Below are positions 3,614-6,749 of a stretch of DNA of 6,749 nt, one piece after another (the first letter of the stretch is position 1; each line of letters starts with the position of its first letter). The translations under genes and the position numbers were made by a program. Source of the DNA: Bacillota bacterium (GTDB taxonomy: Bacteria; Bacillota; Clostridia; Peptostreptococcales; Anaerovoracaceae). Where the stretch lies: assembly GCA_016284485.1 (NCBI GenBank), contig JAEEOX010000023.1, positions 1 through 6,749 of the forward strand, read 5' to 3'. A model generated the notes under the pieces. That model had not been told where the DNA came from, made no database searches, and saw only the letters and a list, made by a program, of their open reading frames with translations.

Positions 3614-6600
3614 TCATTCACGGACGGTCAAGAGTTCCATGAGATCGGTCTTGCCGATCATCTTTATCGAAATGGCTGTGCCCAGAAGATAGCAGATCAG
3701 GAAGCCCGCCACTGCCAGGGGCTGGGTCAGCCCGCCTGCGTAGAGTCTGGTCAGTGCAAGGCAGCCGGCGAGGCACCCTATGAGACACAGGATGGTCTGT
3801 TCCAGGAAGAAGGAGCCGAACACCCGGCTCTTTTTCGCGCCGAAGCCCCGCATCAGTGCGAACTCTCTGCGCCTGGAATAGGTCATCAGCCAGGATACTA
3901 TGAATCCCATGAGTGCGATCAAGGCAGAGATCACGCCGGACATGACGCGGCCCATGGCGATGTTGCGCCTCATGTTTTCCGTGAGCTTCAGGAAGGATGC
4001 ATCACGGAAAAGCACGGTGGTGCGGATCTTGGAGATGTGCCCCACGGAACTGAAGCCCGTTTCTCTGAGCCTCTCACGGACTGTTTCCAGTTCACGGGCG
4101 GAGGTCAGATGGAATCTGCAGGTCCGGAACGAGAATCTGTTGAAGAACTCCCGCATGTATTCCACATTGAGCCCCGGGATCACTATGCTGTCCGGGACAT
4201 CCCTGTCCGTCAGCACCGATGGCGGGATATAGCAGGCCAGGGGCACGTAGATGTGCGCTTTGCCCTCGTTCTGAACGTAGCTGCCTACAGCCTGAACGGT
4301 TATGGGCTGCTCATCCAGGTCGATCTGAAACATGAAGGAGATGGTGTCACCCAGGGACATGCCGTGGTTCGACAGGAACTCGGTGCTGCACACTGCCGGG
4401 ATCACCTTGGATCTCTCGGCATTGGTCAATCTGAGATAAAGAGGCTTCATTTCTGTTTCCAGAAGCATGGATTCATCCCAGCCTTCCAGCCAGGTAATGT
4501 AGGGGTCTGAATAATAGAACTCCTTGGCAGCATCCAGAGCGTTCAGGGCCACAAGCTCGGGCTGGCCGTTGATCCAGCTCTGACGGTGCTCGAGGCTGAA
4601 TGAACTGTCTGTGAAAGGCGGCATCTCCTCCGGGATCCAATAGTGGAAACCGTAGGAGACCGACACGTCCGAGACACCCTCCACACTCTGAAGGGTCTGA
4701 AGGGCCTGAGTGGTTATGGCCAGGTCTGAGTAGTACCGCCCATCCAGGCTCACCACCATACCGTCCAGATCGGAGCTGTCCAGGATATTATCCAGTTCAT
4801 CCTGCCAGCCCTGATAAATGCCTCCGAGGAAGATCACGGTCACCGTAAGAACCAGGGAGATCAGGGGTACCAGGAGAGATCTGAGACCGCCGCGGCGTAT
4901 GGAAAGAGCTGCGAAACGCAGGCCGCCGCTAAGTGAAGCGGATGTTTTGCCATGGGGTACGCGGACACGGCTTTTGCCCTTCCTGCGGGTCCCGCTTTTG
5001 CTTGCGAGGTTAAGGAACATGAGGCAAAAAATCATAGCTATAACCACGATCCCAAGCATGGCCAGAATGTTTGGCCAGATCGCTATCTTAAGGTCGAAGG
5101 CCATCTTTTTAACGATACCGACGGACGTCTCACTGTACCAGAGGAAACCTTCGCCCCCGCTGACGGCAGATGCAAGACGGGAAATGAGACCGATCACAGC
5201 GGGCCTCAGGGCAGTGCCTATGACCGTTCCCGCCAGGGAAGATGCGCCGCATATGAGAAAGGCTCCCGACAGGAACCAGAGGGCGATCTGGCGCCGGGGA
5301 GTTCCGAGAGAGACCATTATCTTCACCGAGTCATTCTGCCTGCCCACGAAGAGGAAAGCGAAGAGGAGAAGCACGGCCAGAATGCCTGCTGACGAGACGA
5401 TCAGTACGTTGACAGAAGTTTTTCGAACGTCCCGGAAGGGTTTTACAGCACTGTTGTATCCCTGGTCCAGCAGAGTCACTCTGACCTGGCCGGGAACCAT
5501 GGCCCTGATGGTCTCCACCGCTTCCTCAGCCATGTCGTTATCCAGTGAAACAGTTCCCAGGAGGTAGCCGAACAGGGGCTCGTCAGCATCATCCTGGATG
5601 ACCCAGACCATCCCGTAGTTATCCAGAGATTTGTTGGCGATGCCGGAGACGGTGAAAGACTGTTGCCGGTCCGTCGCCTTAAGGTAGTAGCGGTCATCCG
5701 CTGCACAGGCAAGCCTGAGGATGTCGAAACTGTCCCCCGGTTTGAGGCCCAGGCAGCTGGCGAAGTCATAGCTTACGATGCACGAACCGGGAGAATTCGG
5801 GTCGGGCATGGAGCCTTCGGCCAGCTGCAGATCGTTTTGCTGGAAAACATACACGTTCTCTGCGTCCCTGCAGGGCACCACGCGGACGTAATTGTTCATG
5901 ACGCGGTACTGTTCGGCAGACGTGACGAAGACGTCGGGGATGTTTTCGTCAGACGTATATTCAAGATAAGGGAGGTCATCCACTTCCGTGAATGATTCCA
6001 CACGGAATATGTCCAGACCGTTCATGGGGTAGGCTCCGATGCGCCTGGAGGTGCGGTTGGTATCCACGAAGGAGCCGTTCAAAACATAGGCCTTGCCCTT
6101 TTCGGGTACGAACCCGGTATCACCGGTGAGTATGTCAAGGTATTTGCCGGTCCTGTCCTTCTGTGAGTAGAGGGCCTTCTTAAGGGTCGCGGTGTAATAG
6201 AGGGTGGATGCTTCGGTAATGACCGGCTGGTTATTCTCATCCCACTCCACACCCTGATAGCGGATATCGGAAAAACTGCCGGCAACGATGACAGCCTTGT
6301 TGCCGTAAGGGGTACCGGCGGTGCGCCGGTCGTAGCCCTCCACGAAGCCGGAATATGTGCAGCCCTTGTTCCATGCGGTTACGCCGGGGACGGCCAGGAT
6401 GGCTTCACTGTCCAGGTCATCCAATGCCTGCCTGGCATAGACGTCCGGCACATCTTCGTTGGGATATTCGGTGCCCATGTACTCCAGGAGCGCAATAGAG
6501 CGGTAACCATCCTCGCAGGCGTCCATCATGGCGTTGCAGTACATGAGCACGCTGAGAGACAGGATCATGGTCACAGTCAGGAAAACAATCAAAATAGAGA

Positions 6601-6658
6601 ACAGTGCCGTGCGGCCCCGTTCCCTTAGAATTGAATTGATCCCGTTCCGAATAATCAT
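3614..6658 (-). CDS. Large two-repeat FtsX/MacB-like ABC transporter permease
   Basis: The 1014-aa membrane subunit has two tandem FtsX-type halves. Predicted segments, numbered from the chosen Met: TM1 about 18-41; extracytoplasmic domain about 42-413; TM2 416-439, TM3 457-481, TM4 525-552; basic cytoplasmic linker 553-591; TM5 593-614; second extracytoplasmic domain about 615-904; TM6 905-927, TM7 950-973, TM8 979-1001. Both halves keep the cytoplasmic loop after the second helix of the repeat (VKIMVSLGTPRRQI; RRREFALMRGFGAKKSRV) typical of FtsX domains, which couple to the ATPase. Such mechanotransmission-type permeases move lipids, lipoproteins, peptides or antibiotics, or sense them, rather than importing nutrients. 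Five Cys lie within the first extracytoplasmic domain. The start at 6658 is chosen from AGGTG six bases upstream and from the promoter position; the longer frame from 6700 adds 14 residues. No kinase/regulator or lipoprotein partner is in the window, so the substrate is unassigned. Confidence 0.9.
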   Translation of the reverse strand: MIIRNGINSILRERGRTALFSILIVFLTVTMILSLSVLMYCNAMMDACEDGYRSIALLEYMGTEYPNEDVPDVYARQALDDLDSEAILAVPGVTAWNKGCTYSGFVEGYDRRTAGTPYGNKAVIVAGSFSDIRYQGVEWDENNQPVITEASTLYYTATLKKALYSQKDRTGKYLDILTGDTGFVPEKGKAYVLNGSFVDTNRTSRRIGAYPMNGLDIFRVESFTEVDDLPYLEYTSDENIPDVFVTSAEQYRVMNNYVRVVPCRDAENVYVFQQNDLQLAEGSMPDPNSPGSCIVSYDFASCLGLKPGDSFDILRLACAADDRYYLKATDRQQSFTVSGIANKSLDNYGMVWVIQDDADEPLFGYLLGTVSLDNDMAEEAVETIRAMVPGQVRVTLLDQGYNSAVKPFRDVRKTSVNVLIVSSAGILAVLLLFAFLFVGRQNDSVKIMVSLGTPRRQIALWFLSGAFLICGASSLAGTVIGTALRPAVIGLISRLASAVSGGEGFLWYSETSVGIVKKMAFDLKIAIWPNILAMLGIVVIAMIFCLMFLNLASKSGTRRKGKSRVRVPHGKTSASLSGGLRFAALSIRRGGLRSLLVPLISLVLTVTVIFLGGIYQGWQDELDNILDSSDLDGMVVSLDGRYYSDLAITTQALQTLQSVEGVSDVSVSYGFHYWIPEEMPPFTDSSFSLEHRQSWINGQPELVALNALDAAKEFYYSDPYITWLEGWDESMLLETEMKPLYLRLTNAERSKVIPAVCSTEFLSNHGMSLGDTISFMFQIDLDEQPITVQAVGSYVQNEGKAHIYVPLACYIPPSVLTDRDVPDSIVIPGLNVEYMREFFNRFSFRTCRFHLTSARELETVRERLRETGFSSVGHISKIRTTVLFRDASFLKLTENMRRNIAMGRVMSGVISALIALMGFIVSWLMTYSRRREFALMRGFGAKKSRVFGSFFLEQTILCLIGCLAGCLALTRLYAGGLTQPLAVAGFLICYLLGTAISIKMIGKTDLMELLTVRE

Positions 6659-6664
6659 TCTGCC

Positions 6665-6669
6665 CACCT
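6665..6669 (-). promoter_or_regulatory. Ribosome binding site supporting the permease start at 6658
   Basis: On the minus strand AGGTG lies six bases before the ATG at 6658. The alternative ATGs at 6700 and 6679 have no SD-like sequence at workable distance. Confidence 0.65.
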
Positions 6670-6698
6670 GTTTAAACATACAGACAATTAGCGAAATC

Positions 6699-6728
6699 AT
6701 AGTACCATATAAGCGGAATAGCCGTCAA
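6699..6728 (-). promoter_or_regulatory. Promoter of the permease-ATPase operon
   Basis: On the minus strand, -35 TTGACG (6728-6723) and -10 TACTAT (6704-6699) are separated by 18 bp, with a TG dinucleotide one base before the -10 (extended -10). Transcription should start near 6692, giving a 5' UTR of about 34 bases before the start at 6658. The ATG at 6700-6698 lies in the -10 region and would not be transcribed, which supports the shorter permease. Confidence 0.6.
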
Positions 6729-6749
6729 TGCGGTATGTGGGTAGCTGCG

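Noticed and set aside
3389..4510. Long 373-codon plus ORF antisense to the permease and ATPase
   Set aside because: It is opposite two well-supported genes, rich in His/Gly/Arg/Glu with no domain; a typical shadow frame of GC-rich coding DNA.

Overview
The window looks like chromosomal DNA of a moderately GC-rich Clostridia-type Firmicute, possibly a GC-rich Lachnospiraceae relative. The evidence is an rplM-rpsI ribosomal operon with Firmicute-like L13 and S9 sequences, strong AGGAGG-type ribosome binding sites, clear TTGNNN/TATAAT promoters, and intrinsic terminators with long U runs. The ribosomal genes prefer AGA arginine codons, while the flanking genes use mixed CGN/AGG. Family placement is an inference. 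I see no mobile element, CRISPR array, tRNA or rRNA.

Layout. (1) 1-125: the 3' part of a transcript that enters from the left. It has no convincing coding frame, folds into four successive hairpins and ends in a strong intrinsic terminator. (2) 126-1514: a promoter region with a CACTTG dyad, then a plus-strand PlsC-like acyltransferase carrying a C-terminal zinc ribbon, a low-complexity linker and an extra C-terminal domain. (3) 1515-2027: a gene-free stretch of about 510 bases. It contains degenerate repeats, a 10-bp-phased C/A-tract array, a near-consensus promoter (TTGCAA-17-TATAAT), and a roughly 265-nt hairpin-rich leader. (4) 2028-2867: rplM and rpsI, ended by a symmetric terminator. 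(5) 2934-6658, minus strand: an ABC exporter-type operon, with a 1014-aa two-repeat FtsX/MacB-like permease first and its ATPase second, convergent with rpsI.

How the genes relate. rplM and rpsI form an ordinary two-gene operon. Its long structured leader suggests control by L13 or another trans factor. The permease and ATPase overlap or abut and should form one membrane complex; its substrate cannot be read from the sequence. The acyltransferase appears to be a stand-alone lipid-metabolism gene.

Three starts were moved from the longest open frame. rplM moves to 2028, because the upstream frame is leader RNA. The ATPase moves to 3599, because a perfect SD lies just upstream. The permease moves to 6658, because the first ATG lies at the -10 box of its own promoter. 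I found no convincing wholly new system. The most interesting parts are the rplM upstream/leader region and the structured RNA tail at the left edge.
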